DNA of 64,000 bases from Argopecten irradians. Its lineage: Eukaryota; Mollusca; Bivalvia; Pectinida; Pectinidae. Shown piece by piece: positions 1-10,659 of this stretch (position 1 is the first letter of the stretch; each line of letters begins with the position of its first letter). Location of the stretch: the NCBI RefSeq assembly GCF_041381155.1, contig NC_091137.1:23915655-23979654 (forward strand), written 5' to 3'. Made by a program: the position numbers and the translations under genes. The notes under the pieces were generated by a model. The model worked only from the letters and a program-made list of their open reading frames with translations. It was not told where the DNA came from and searched no databases.

Positions 1-395
1 TTTGTTTGGGTTTTTTTTGTATTGATTGTATGACTATTTTTAGAAGCCCTAATGAGCACTATAGAAAACCGAAAGCATATTTCATCACTAAGTATTAGTC
101 TTAAAAGTGTATGTATAGTATTACATAATGCAAATATGCGTTTTAAATCAGCAATTTTAATTTTTTTAGTATGATCAGTGTAAGTCAACGCGGATTGATC
201 TACTAAATGCTTGAAGTTAAGTGTGTCCAACTTTCAATAGTTAATCGGTCAACCGTTTGTAGATAGCTTTTGTGGTGAATCACGTGGTCTCGAACATGTC
301 AGTGATGGCACAATTTGTAATCTGAGATTAATTTGAGATACCCTCTTTACCTGTTGTGAAATAGTTAGAAATCCATATGCATAATGTATTTCTAG

Positions 396-1551
396 CTACG
401 CTGAACCTTGTTGGAGGGCCCTCTAATTCCTCTGGACTACTGCAAGTGTTCCATGATGGTGTGTGGGGAATAGTATGTGATGATGATTTCGATAGTCGTG
501 ATATCCGTGTAGCTTGTCGACAATTAGAATTCAGGTATATATGTTTGCTTAGATAAAATTGTTGAATTTTGCTTTAGATGATTTGCCTTCTATATCATTC
601 AATTTTAATGATGATTTTTTTTCTAAAGACAATAACATACCCTTTGTCGGTTGTCAAACTTTTCGACCGCAATTATGATTCCCACTCAAAAAGCTGATAT
701 ATCCGACGTTTCGACCGTGCATGTGATTGCATATAATATCCCCTTTTGATACGTCAGTGTTATGTTTATGGCTACATGAGTCTATCTGATAAAGTATCTT
801 GTGGTCATAACCGTTGTTTAAACACTGGGGTGGATTTAGTGCATATAACATGTTGGGTCGAAATAACCAGCCGTATACATCAAATAGGCCGAGACATTTC
901 ATACCTGCACACAATAGATGTAAACAAAAATGTTGACGAACACGTTGTATTAGTGTTAAATGTATTTTGGACTGAAGAAGTCCCTAAAGTGGCTGAATAT
1001 ATATTCCATAGAAATGATTTAGATTTTACTTTTAGTTTATTTTGGCTTTTTATTTCGGATTATTAATATACTAGCTTTAACTATTTTATCTCATTATCTT
1101 TTCTAAATATGTTTAAGATTTATTTTGATGTTGCTTTTCATGTCATAGTCGAAGTAATATGTCGTGGCATGTTCGGTAAAAGGGTAAAGCTGTTTTCATT
1201 ATGAAGACGAAATTCATAGCATATCATATTAGGGACATTCGACATGTAAATGTTTCTTACAAAGAAATGGCATGTCATCACACTACCCTCTATGTAATAT
1301 GTAATTAGATCTATACGTACATTTGTATTTAATGACACTCTTATTCAGTAACAATGGAAATCAGAGAATCAAGAAGTTTGGTGCTGGGTCAGGAACTATA
1401 TGGATGGACAACCTAGCATGTTCTGGTAATGAATCCGCCCTCTCAGACTGTTCCTTCAACGGTTGGGGAAATGGGAACTGTGACCACAGCGAAGATGTAG
1501 GCATTGAATGTGAGGGAGAAGATGTCACAACACCACTACCACAACAACCAG
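396..1551 (+). CDS. SRCR domain 1 (two exons of gene 1)
   Basis: Exons 396-534 and 1349-1551 (342 nt, 114 residues). The first half carries [15 protein letters not shown] and RVACRQLEF; the second carries [27 protein letters not shown] and DVGIECEG. Six cysteines, as expected for group A SRCR. The exon ends in a PLPQQPG-like proline/glutamine linker and donor CAG-GTACAG. The invariant G of QLGF is E here. The intron 535-1348 holds no gene; the open frames in it are chance. Confidence 0.9.
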
Positions 1552-4500
1552 GTACAGGTATAGTTAAGAGGATTCGTACAGAAAGTTTGCCAAATTTTGC
1601 ACCTTTTATTATTTGCATTAACCTTGGTTTTGTAAACATTAAGAAAACAGCTAAAGGAAACTTTTAAGGACCAACGTTGTTTTTTGTTGGTTTTTTTAAG
1701 GGCCAGAATGATCAGAGGCGGCCATTTTCTTATTTTCTATCATAGCCAGCACACACATTACTTATAAAATATCAATAGCAACACTGATGCAGACAGATTA
1801 CTCGCCATTTTTGTTGTTGCAGAAGGATATATACACATGTAAATTGAAAATTGTAAGATCAAAGACATACACATACTTCACTTTAACTTCATCTTTAAAA
1901 ATGAGCAATGTCTTCAATAATGTGTGAGATAGATATGTAACAACAACTGCATCCCTTTTGGGTATTTTCTTCGTTGCAATGGTTTGTGTATTTGTTGGTT
2001 ATTTGGTTTCATGTTGTTGTTTTTTTATTGATTGTATGACTATTTTTAGAAGCCCTAATGAACACTATAGAAAACCGAAAGCATATTTCACTTATTTTAT
2101 TTTAAGTATTAGTCTTAAAATTGTATTAATAGTTTTACGAAATTCGTAAGCAAATATGCGTTTTAAATCAGGAGTTTTAAATCTTTGAATTAACGAAAGA
2201 AGTAACAAAATATGTGAAAACCGATTGTTTGACAATTTTTAGAAGCAAATATGTGAAAACACGGTTGTTACATGAAAAAATTACGTGATCACACTTACAG
2301 AATATTAAGATAAAAATAAGGCCCACTGCCTAAAAGATAACCTATGGGGATACAATTATTAACATCAGTACATATATTTGTTATGATCTGTGTAAGTTCA
2401 CGCGAATTGATCTACTAAACGCATGCAATTAGGTTTGTTTGACTCCTTATAAGTAACCGGTTAACCGTTTGTGAGTAGCTTATGCGGTAAATCACACGAC
2501 CTAGAAACATGTCAGTAGTGGCAGAATTCGTAATCTGAGATTAATTTGAGCCATCCTCTTTACCTATTCTGAAATAGTCCTACGAATATTGTATCCCTAG
2601 CTGCACTGCGCCTTACTGGAGGGTCCACTAACTCCTCGGGACGACTGGAGGTGTACCATGAGGGCGTGTGGGGAACAGTATGTGAAGACAAGTTCGATAG
2701 TCTTGATGTCCGTGTAGCTTGTCGACAATTAGGATTCAGGTATATGTATTCCTGTACATAATATATGGATTATTTCGTTTTTTTATTAAAATAAATTGCC
2801 ATTTATGTATCATTCGTTCTGATAAATTAGAGCATTTAATTCTAATGATGATTTTTTTCTCTCGAAAGTGCTACCTTCTTAACATATTTTAAAGCTGTGG
2901 TCATTATAAAGACCAAATACATATCATATTATGTTCGGCACACTCGATGAGAATGCTATTTTTCTTACAGTGGAATGGTATGTTGTCGTTCTTGTTCCCT
3001 GTGTATTCTACCATTATTGTATGTTATATCCTTCTTAATCATGTTAATAAAAACCTGTAAAACCCAAAAACCTGTCACTACTTTTCAAACATTCTGGATC
3101 CAATTACATCTGTTTAATGCAAGTTTTACTTACAAGGCATTTAATGCGAAGTATATGCATCCTCGATACTCAGGGGGTTAATATCAGTGTCGTTATATCC
3201 ACCCCTGAATCATGTCGTAATAATATATAAGCAAAGCAAAACACTAGACGTCCTATGAAGATTATAGAGAGCCTGGTTCCAAATTATATAATGTACCTTT
3301 GTTCGATTATCCTGTTGCATATCAAAGGACCAAACTTACTGTCTTCATAATCCAGGGGTGAATATAACAACAATGATAATATCCTCTGGTATATAGAGGA
3401 TGGGTAGAAATAGTGATCATAAACTAATTCTGTTGTGAGAAATGTATGTTAATAATATTCATTCCTAGCCCCTATCATAAATAGCACAGGATAACGGAAC
3501 CACACTTAATACTGTTATTATGCACCATTTATATAATGTGTACTTCCCGCCCTCATGCAGTAACAATGGAAATCATACAATGAAGACATATGGTGCTGGA
3601 TCAGGAACTATATGGATGGATGATCTAGCCTGTTCTGGTAATGAATCAGCCCTCTCAGAGTGTCCATTCAACGGCTGGGGCAATCAGAACTGTAGGCATA
3701 CCGAAGACGTAGGCATTGAATGTGAGAGAGAAGAGGTCACTACACCACTACCACAACAACCAGGTATAGTCCAGCGGATTCGTATATAAATTTGGCCAAA
3801 TTTTGCATCTTTTGATAAGAGCATGAAACTCCACACCAAGAACACAGCGAAATGAAACTATTAGAATCCGGGCCGTTTTAAAAAAAGATAACCAGAATGT
3901 CTAATATGACACACACATTATATACAACAACAAGTATTTGCCTTACAGCAAGCTAAGAAGGCTAATATACAACATTGTTTATTAGTCAGTATTTATAAGA
4001 AAGTTAAATACTTTTACAGGACCGCCTGGAAAATGATTGATGGCGATAAAACTATAAACACCAGTATATATGTAAACATGAACGCAATTCGGGTTAACCG
4101 TTACCGTCTCTCCTTGCATGATCAAATTTACTCTATTCTTAATTCTGATAAGGTAACGAGTTAACCGATAACGGCTTTTACGGTGAATATGACCTAAACA
4201 CACTTCAGTTGTGGCAAAATTCGAAGTTTAATTAGATCTTACCTGAAGCATTTTATATAAAATGTACTTCTAGCTGCCCTGCGCCTTGTTGGAGGGTCCA
4301 CTAAATCCTCGGGACGACTGGAGGTGTACCATGATGGTGTGTGGGGAACAGTATGTGATGATGAATTCGATAGTCGTGATGTACGTGTAGCTTGCCGGCA
4401 GTTAGGATTCAGGTAATAATGTTTGGTTTTTTTATACAAAACAAACATACCACTAATAATGTATTCGCGAATATGTTGTAAACATGAAAATAAAGTGGTC

Positions 4501-7500
4501 TGCAGTAATGCGCATAGTCATTTGAAATTGCGCTCTTTTTCAGTAACGATGGAAATCAGAGAATATTACCGTTTGGTCCTGGATCAGGAACTACATGGAT
4601 GGACGGCCTAGCATGCTCTGGTAACGAATCAGCCCTCTCAGACTGTTCATTTAACGAATTGATTGTGATGAAGAAGAGATCACACCACAGCAAACAGGTA
4701 TAAAGCTACAACTACCACTACAAACAGGTATACAAACACCACTTCCACCACTACAAACACACACATACCACTACCTCCACAGGCAGGTATACAGCCACAA
4801 CTACCACTACAAATGGGTATACAAACACATTTATCATCACAATCGGGTATGCAAACACCACTACTACCACAGGTCATATGCAGGATTTGGTATTGTTACC
4901 TTAATAAACGTATTAAGATTCTAAAGTAAAAGCAGCATCCGTGTACATTAGCTGACACATGGCAGAGTCAGATTGTTTATCGAACTAGTCTTTTATTTTG
5001 GTAGATACAGGTCACATAATCTGAAATTTGTTATGTTTGTGTTTTTTCTTTTCACTTTCGTTTGTTCAGTTTTCACTCTCCACTTTCTAAAGCTCGCAAT
5101 TGATATCGTATGGAAAAAAACTCTAGTGAAAGAAACATCCATTGTTTAAAGCTTCCTTATCTTATAAAACAAATAAATTCAATTTCAACCATTACCACCA
5201 TCTCTAAAACAGACTATACTATTGATGCTTCAACGTCGTCTCATGCGTTTAATTCAATAGACGTGTTATATTAAGAGAAATTAATTTTAATGTACATGTA
5301 TGTTGTAACAGCTTCATTGTTTTCTCCATTCATTATCGACCTGAAATATATTAAGCTTAATTCCTTTCTTACCCAAGATAAAATTAGACTGGCTGGAGGT
5401 AGCACACCATACGAGGGAAGACTGGAGTATTATCTCAATGGAGAATGGGGAACGGTTTGCCATGACCATTGGTCAAAAACAAACGCCAGAGTAGCCTGTC
5501 GACAACTAGGGCTTAGGTGAGAACAAACATACCAAAGTCGACATTTGACAACTAGCAAAGGTGTCAAAGTAATACCATCAAAACAAGAGTGTCTGTCGGA
5601 AACCAGGGCTTTATACCATAATACCAGGCTCTAGAATCATGAAATAGTCTTAGAATAGTCTTTTTTGCTTAGCCAATCAAAATTAATATAACTTTTTATA
5701 ACGTCATCTCTGATTGGCTAAGTCTATACTGAAATGAAGACTTAATGCCCAGAACAACTAATTAATCATTTGAAATGCTCTGTAACATTTCAATTTTTAA
5801 TGAATGATGAAAAATAAACTTTAAAACGTGTGGAAGTATTTGATAAAGGTGATTATTATTGATTTCACTTCGATCAATGTCTATTTCACCCCATGAATTT
5901 TGCAGAGGTGGAGAGTTTCATCCATATGCCTATTTCGGAGCAGGAAGTGGACGCATACAGCTGGATGATGTTAGATGCACAGGCCGAGAGTCCCATTTGC
6001 TTGAATGTGATCATTATGAATGGCCCCATAAGCAATGTACTCACGAGGAAGATGTCAGCGTCACGTGTTTACCACCAGATGGCGTCTCAACTACAACTCT
6101 GTCCTATGATTCTTCATCTGATGCAGGTAAACCTGTGTTTGTCCGATTACAATTGCTTTCGTTCTGTAATCAAGCCAACATTCGTCCAATATACCACATT
6201 TTAATATATCCATTTCTTCTTTGTTCCTTAGTAATCAACGAAGAATCGATCTGTGTCGATCAATAGGTACTGAATGTTTTCAAACATTTTAAATTATATT
6301 CAAATAAAGTTACTCGAATACTTTAAATATCCAAATACCATAAAATCTTGTATTTTTTCTCAACTGAATAAACTATGTTTTAAACTAAATTGTGAAATTA
6401 TTCGACTTCATCGTCATTTTGTGTCCGTCACTTTTCTAATTCATAAATAGGCTTAATATTTAATTTTCTAAAACCTTCCGTCGTTCAGTTACGTCAACTC
6501 CAAATTCCACAGTTACTGACGTGGATACATCTGGTGGGTGTCCGGCCATGACATTCAGGCCATGCCTTGAGATTATGACCAATGCCCAGACTTCAGAAAT
6601 GGACATTAGTCAGATGTGCAGGTGATTTTTCCTTCAGCAACCTGTTGAAGGTTTGATGAAGTTTTTTTGGTTTAAGCTTTATGTATATTTGGATGAAAAC
6701 ATATTAGCAGAATTCATATTACAATTAGCTATGCATTGCAACACTATAAAATGTGAAATGTCAATCTGGCGTCATGGTCTGACCATATATACTCATTACA
6801 CTGCACTGTAGATGTTGGCAGTATATTGCCAAAATGTACGTGTATTGAGCTGTTAATTGTCTGTGTTAAATTAAAATTAATACATTTTTAAAGTTATATG
6901 TGCCGTCGTTTTCATACAAGAGCTTTTAATATGCTATTCGCCACGAAAAGTTACCAACATTTTGAGAATTACGATATTTGTGATTTTTAATTGATTATTG
7001 AAGAAAAATAGTATGCTAAACTTTTCACATGGTTACAGCACATATAACTTTAGGACCATTTTAGTACAAGAGTACATTAAAATTTGCTCATATACCGGAA
7101 ACAAACCATTTCTAATGAAAGTTAGATGAATTGGTTTTACTTTGATATACCAGAAACGCCCACTGTGGTGATACGTGTGTGCTCCGTATCCGCAATTACA
7201 CATTGTGGCCCGACGTCTTATATGCCGAACGCTTGTCCTTGTTAGTGGAGTAAAGCTCTTACAGTAACGTGTTCACCTTATTAGTACATGCGTCTGTCTA
7301 AAAACAATTTCATCAAGTCCACTGTTGTTATGTATTTAATTTGTTTAACACATATGAAATTGGTTCGGGTGTGAGTACGGCGTACATATTGCACCTGCAT
7401 AATCGTATTGTTATACATCGTTCACAGGTATGAATTAAAATAGTTAAAGTCCTTTATCATTTTTTGTTTTATGTTTCAGAAGGATTGTAGAACAATATAT

Positions 7501-8353
7501 TTATGCCATATGCTTTGTGGTTATGTAACAGGATTAACCTCACTGAATTGTCCATTGAATAATTCTCAAATTATTGGTAACGTTTGGTGGTGAACAGCAA
7601 ATTAAAAAAAAATCTCTTCTGATTTGGTTGGTATGAAAATTACAGCACACTTTAATATATTAACAACAGAAAGATGTTTATGATTTTGTTGTCTTTATGA
7701 TGCGTCAAAATTATTCATTCCTAACTTGTATACCTCATTTGATATTATAACTGAAATCAGAATTAACATACAGTGTACATAATAATATGAAATGTTCTTT
7801 ATGTACAAATTGTGCTGCATTCGTAGTTTCTATAGATTCATGTATACAAAAAATAATAAAGTTTTTGTATACATTATTGATCAGTCTGCGATACTCTTTA
7901 AACTTGTTCAACTCTCTATACTAGTTGATATATTTTTTTTGAGATTATATAGCTTTTGCGCTCGAACTTTTTATTTTTATCTTTATATATAGCGAATATA
8001 TGCATGCAACTATTACTAATATTTTATATAAAAGAGATTTGTTTTCGTCATGTATATGAAGTAGCCATATTGATGATCATATTATTATATTTTTTTATTC
8101 AATTACATGTAATTGCTTCTAGAACCGACTTTGAATAAATACCTGCATATTTCATTCGGATAACTTGTTCAAGTTGCACTTATAGTTTGGTATAATTTGT
8201 CTTTGTTTCTTATTCGTTTGATTTTCTTTTCTTAGCACCTATACACAGTTTACAGAATGTTTAGCCAGCCTACCAGCATCCTGCAATGGAGATAAAACCA
8301 TCAACAAGGCAATTGCTCCTATAAGAAATATGCTACAAAGCATGTGCGGTTAA
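396..8353 (+). CDS. Multi-SRCR protein with C-terminal six-cysteine module (3' part of gene 1)
   Basis: Spliced gene whose 5' end lies before the window. Exons I place: 396-534, 1349-1551, 2601-2739, 3561-3763, 4274-4412, 4544-4697, 5378-5516, 5906-6126, 6489-6621, 8236-8353 (TAA stop 8351-8353). All are bounded by AG/GT. Each SRCR domain is two exons, phase 1 start, phase 2 inner intron, phase 1 end; the first half is 139 nt every time. Each intact domain has six cysteines, which with the two-exon layout marks group A SRCR. Four SRCR units are followed by a Ser/Thr-rich linker (likely O-glycosylated stalk) and a six-Cys module ending in CG-stop. No transmembrane segment is seen, so the product is probably secreted. 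SRCR proteins typically bind ligands outside the cell; the ligand here is unknown. Domain 3 is broken, so either it is skipped or the allele is damaged. A poly(A) signal AATAAA lies at 8431-8436. Confidence 0.85.
2601..3763 (+). CDS. SRCR domain 2 (two exons of gene 1)
   Basis: Exons 2601-2739 and 3561-3763, exactly the same lengths as domain 1 (139 and 203 nt). Key motifs: [26 protein letters not shown]; then [37 protein letters not shown] and a PLPQQPG linker. All six cysteines are present. The flanking intron upstream (about 1990-2600) is clearly similar to the one before domain 1 (from base 1), so this is a recent tandem duplication including introns, not only exons. Confidence 0.9.
4274..4697 (+). 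pseudogene. SRCR domain 3, broken by a 40-nt deletion
   Basis: First-half exon 4274-4412 is intact (139 nt; [20 protein letters not shown]). Second-half exon starts at 4544 after an intron of only 131 bp. It reads normally through SALSDCSFN, then lacks about 40 nt compared with domain 2 (the GWGN...CRHTEDVG part with one cysteine) and resumes with the expected IDCDEEE in another frame. A further 9 nt is missing in the linker. The exon is therefore 154 nt, not 203, and splicing it in puts exon 5378-5516 in a frame that reaches a stop. Because the pair begins and ends in phase 1, skipping both exons restores the frame. An assembly or sequencing error is the other explanation. Confidence 0.8.
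4680..4876 (+). repeat. About 30-nt degenerate minisatellite built on an exon end and splice donor
   Basis: Directly after broken exon 3b, about six copies of a roughly 30-nt unit follow: a CAGGTATA-like start (same as the exon 3b donor) and then ACAACTACCACTAC-like sequence resembling the Pro/Gln linker codons. Each copy therefore repeats a possible 5' splice site. Confidence 0.7.
5378..6126 (+). CDS. SRCR domain 4 (two exons of gene 1)
   Basis: Exons 5378-5516 (139 nt) and 5906-6126 (221 nt). Motifs [34 protein letters not shown]; then [39 protein letters not shown]. Six cysteines. It is clearly more diverged than domains 1-3 and its introns do not resemble theirs, so it is an older unit. 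After the last cysteine the exon adds a Ser/Thr-rich tail ([17 protein letters not shown]) that continues into the next exon. Confidence 0.9.
5660..5730. repeat. Short hairpin repeat in an intron of gene 1
   Basis: GCTTAGCCAATCA (5667-5679) is inverted at 5711-5722 as TGATTGGCTAAG, with weaker pairing outside. It looks like a small MITE-type hairpin. Confidence 0.5.
6489..8353 (+). CDS. Six-cysteine module, C-terminal end of gene 1
   Basis: Exons 6489-6621 (acceptor TTCGTTCAG, donor AG-GTGATT) and 8236-8353 (acceptor TTTTCTTAG). The first adds a Thr/Ser-rich stretch, then CPAMTFRPC and ends at the third cysteine (SQMC); the second has [12 protein letters not shown] and ends LQSMCG-stop. Cysteine spacing is 7, 17, 8, 7 and 20. 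The same exon pair, with the same phase-2 inner intron and the same 118-nt last exon, closes gene 2. I do not recognise the family; length and spacing suggest a small disulfide-linked helical domain. Confidence 0.8.
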
Positions 8354-8430
8354 TGTACGTATAACATTGACGAATAGGACAACTCAATCAAAGAAATAAT
8401 GAAATATATACTATATTGCAAATACCTAAA

Positions 8431-8436
8431 AATAAA
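8431..8436 (+). terminator. Poly(A) signal AATAAA, gene 1
   Basis: First AATAAA after the stop codon, about 80 nt downstream. A second lies at 8612-8617. Confidence 0.5.
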
Positions 8437-10659
8437 TAGATAAAATATCAGAAACAAGAATAAAAAGTTGAGCATAGATATATATCAAGTATTATAATTG
8501 AATACTGTTTTAAAACATTGGATAGTTATTTTAGTTTCCATGCTCCATTCCCATACTATTCTACTATTCTAAAACTATGAACGACTAAAATGTATGTAAC
8601 TTTTGTTGACAAATAAACAAATAAGCAAACATGAATAATCTTGAATTGATTGCATTCATGTTTAAACCAAAATTTGAACTTTATGAATGAGGACAAAATC
8701 ATTTTATTAAAAAATATTTAAGTGGCATATAACGAGCAGTAGGAATTGTTTTCGGATAAATTATGGCCTATTTCTTACTCTCATATAACTGCAGTAGGTT
8801 GAGAATTGATCATGTCGAAGTGTCATTTCTGTCATGTGTATATTACAGTGATTCAAGATCTGAGCCATGCAGATGATTAAATTCACCACGAAAAAAGATT
8901 TTAAATGCGGACCAGTCGTATTCAAATACTCAAGAAGAAAAATATATTTTTATGATTATACAATGTACTGTAACATATAGGCCTTAAAAAGTCTAATAAA
9001 TCATTCTTCCTGTTGCATAATGTGTTTATTTTTGTCTTCAGAATGAAAAGAACAAATCAAAACAAATTAAATAAATTTTCATGATGATGTCAACTAGATA
9101 AGTCTAGTGCTGATAAGATTCGTCTGAGAGGTCCCTGTATACGGTACTCACAATTTTACTACATTGTATAAGTTATCTCCTCAAGTTATTACTTCAGTCA
9201 AATCGTATGATCACGATAAATCGTTATGATGTGTCAGACTCTCTATCAAGTGAATATCATACTCTTCTACTTCATCTGACGATCATATCATATCATACTG
9301 TAGATATAATATCCTTTTTCGTTACTTGTATCAAACCAAAAATTATGGCGATACAGAGAGACTTGTAATTGGTTAATTGCATTAAACCGGCCTATTAAAT
9401 GGTTATGATGCCCCATTTGTCAAAAATTCTAACAAAATTTCTTTCCTTTGTAGTTGTTTTGTGAATATCTTAAGAGTATTAATTTGTTTATGCATTTATT
9501 ATAGTTTATTATATGACTGGCGTTTTTGCTGTATTTTGATTGGCCGAAACGTTTCTCAGAAATATTTATCTACTGCGATATCAACCCCGAAATCAGCGAC
9601 GAAAAGCACGCGAGGTTACTGGACTCAGTCCAGATACCTCTCGCGAATCCGGTAACCTGTGTCAAAAATAGATCGAGGGAAACTACCTTTAGTTGTGACG
9701 TCATAATAACTTCTCGACGTCGTGTCGTACCCAAATATAGCAAACAAGAGTTTCCTTATTCAATAACGTCGGGATAATATATTGTGACGTCATTATTATA
9801 GTCGGCAACATATATTGCAGCAAGTGTAGCAAGTTTACTGCGATCAACGGTGATCGACTGCAAACTTCACTTTATGGAAAACGTTCAAGAATGCTACACG
9901 GGCAGTTTGATAAAATAATTCGGTTCTACCAGTTGAAAGGCCCGGTCCGAATGGCGTTACATTTGCAAATATTATCCTGTTTATTGTAGTTAAGTCTTTT
10001 TGAATAGCCGGGTTAATATCATGTAAATGTCATATAATAAAACAGTTATCAACCTATTTTCAGGTGGATATGGTAAGTTATCAAACCTCGAATATGATAT
10101 GATCAGCGGCCTCCGGCCTCGCAAAAGGCATAGCAGCCAAACATTTGGAAGGCATTTCAATATACGCATAAAATAAAGCATGTGTAAAATATTAATCACT
10201 ATAAAATCATACGATTTCGCCGTCTAAAAAATTCCAAACATTTTTATTGATTTGCTTTGTTTTAACATAAATATGATAGAACAAGATAATCCAATCTTCA
10301 TGCTAATTTTCAAATAATCCCTGACTCGTATGAGAGCATAAAATGATTGTATTCCCTGTTACATTTATAATTAGAGACCGTTTACCCTTGTTAATGTCAA
10401 AACCATTAAAAAGGATTTAAAGAGTTTTAGTTGAAGTGATGAATCAAAATGTCACGGTAATTATCTCGATTTCTGTCTCCTAATGTAGTAATAGTTATTT
10501 TGAATAATTATATGTTAAATGTCAACTATAATTTGGTGGATGCTAGTGAAAAACTGCTCAAAAACTACCACATCTCTTTTGTAAAAAAAAAGGCCAACAA
10601 AGGCCCTCAGCTTACGTTTGTCTTAGGGATATCACCATTGTCTGCTGTGTTTTGTAGCC
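8437..10659. other. Intergenic region between genes 1 and 2
   Basis: AT-rich, no convincing exon. It holds a repeat-like block at about 9500-9800 with a dyad at 9609-9645 (CGCGAGGTTACTGG paired to CCAGATACCTCTCGCG) and repeated GTGACGTCA motifs. The same GATTGGCC and GTGACGTCA motifs recur at 17460-17550. The gene 2 promoter must lie at the 3' end, but I see no clear TATA box. Confidence 0.5.
9609..9645. repeat. Imperfect palindrome inside a dispersed repeat
   Basis: CGCGAGGTTACTGGACT is followed by an inverted, slightly imperfect copy ending in CTCTCGCG. It sits in a GTGACGTCA-containing block whose motifs recur near 17.5 kb. Confidence 0.5.

Larger units (their letters stand above)
1..4270 (+). 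repeat. Tandem segmental duplication of an SRCR unit, introns included
   Basis: Intron blocks repeat between units: for example ATTGATTGTATGAC at 21 and again at 2027, and TCTGAGATTAATTTGAG before exons 396 and 2601. The unit is about 2.2 kb from copy 1 to copy 2 and about 1.7 kb from copy 2 to copy 3, the third copy having lost most of its inner intron. Copy 3 keeps only weak intron similarity upstream of 4274. Confidence 0.8.

Noticed and set aside
746..1066. 106-codon plus-strand frame between SRCR exons
   Set aside because: It lies within an intron whose SRCR exons and splice sites are clear; no conserved motif.
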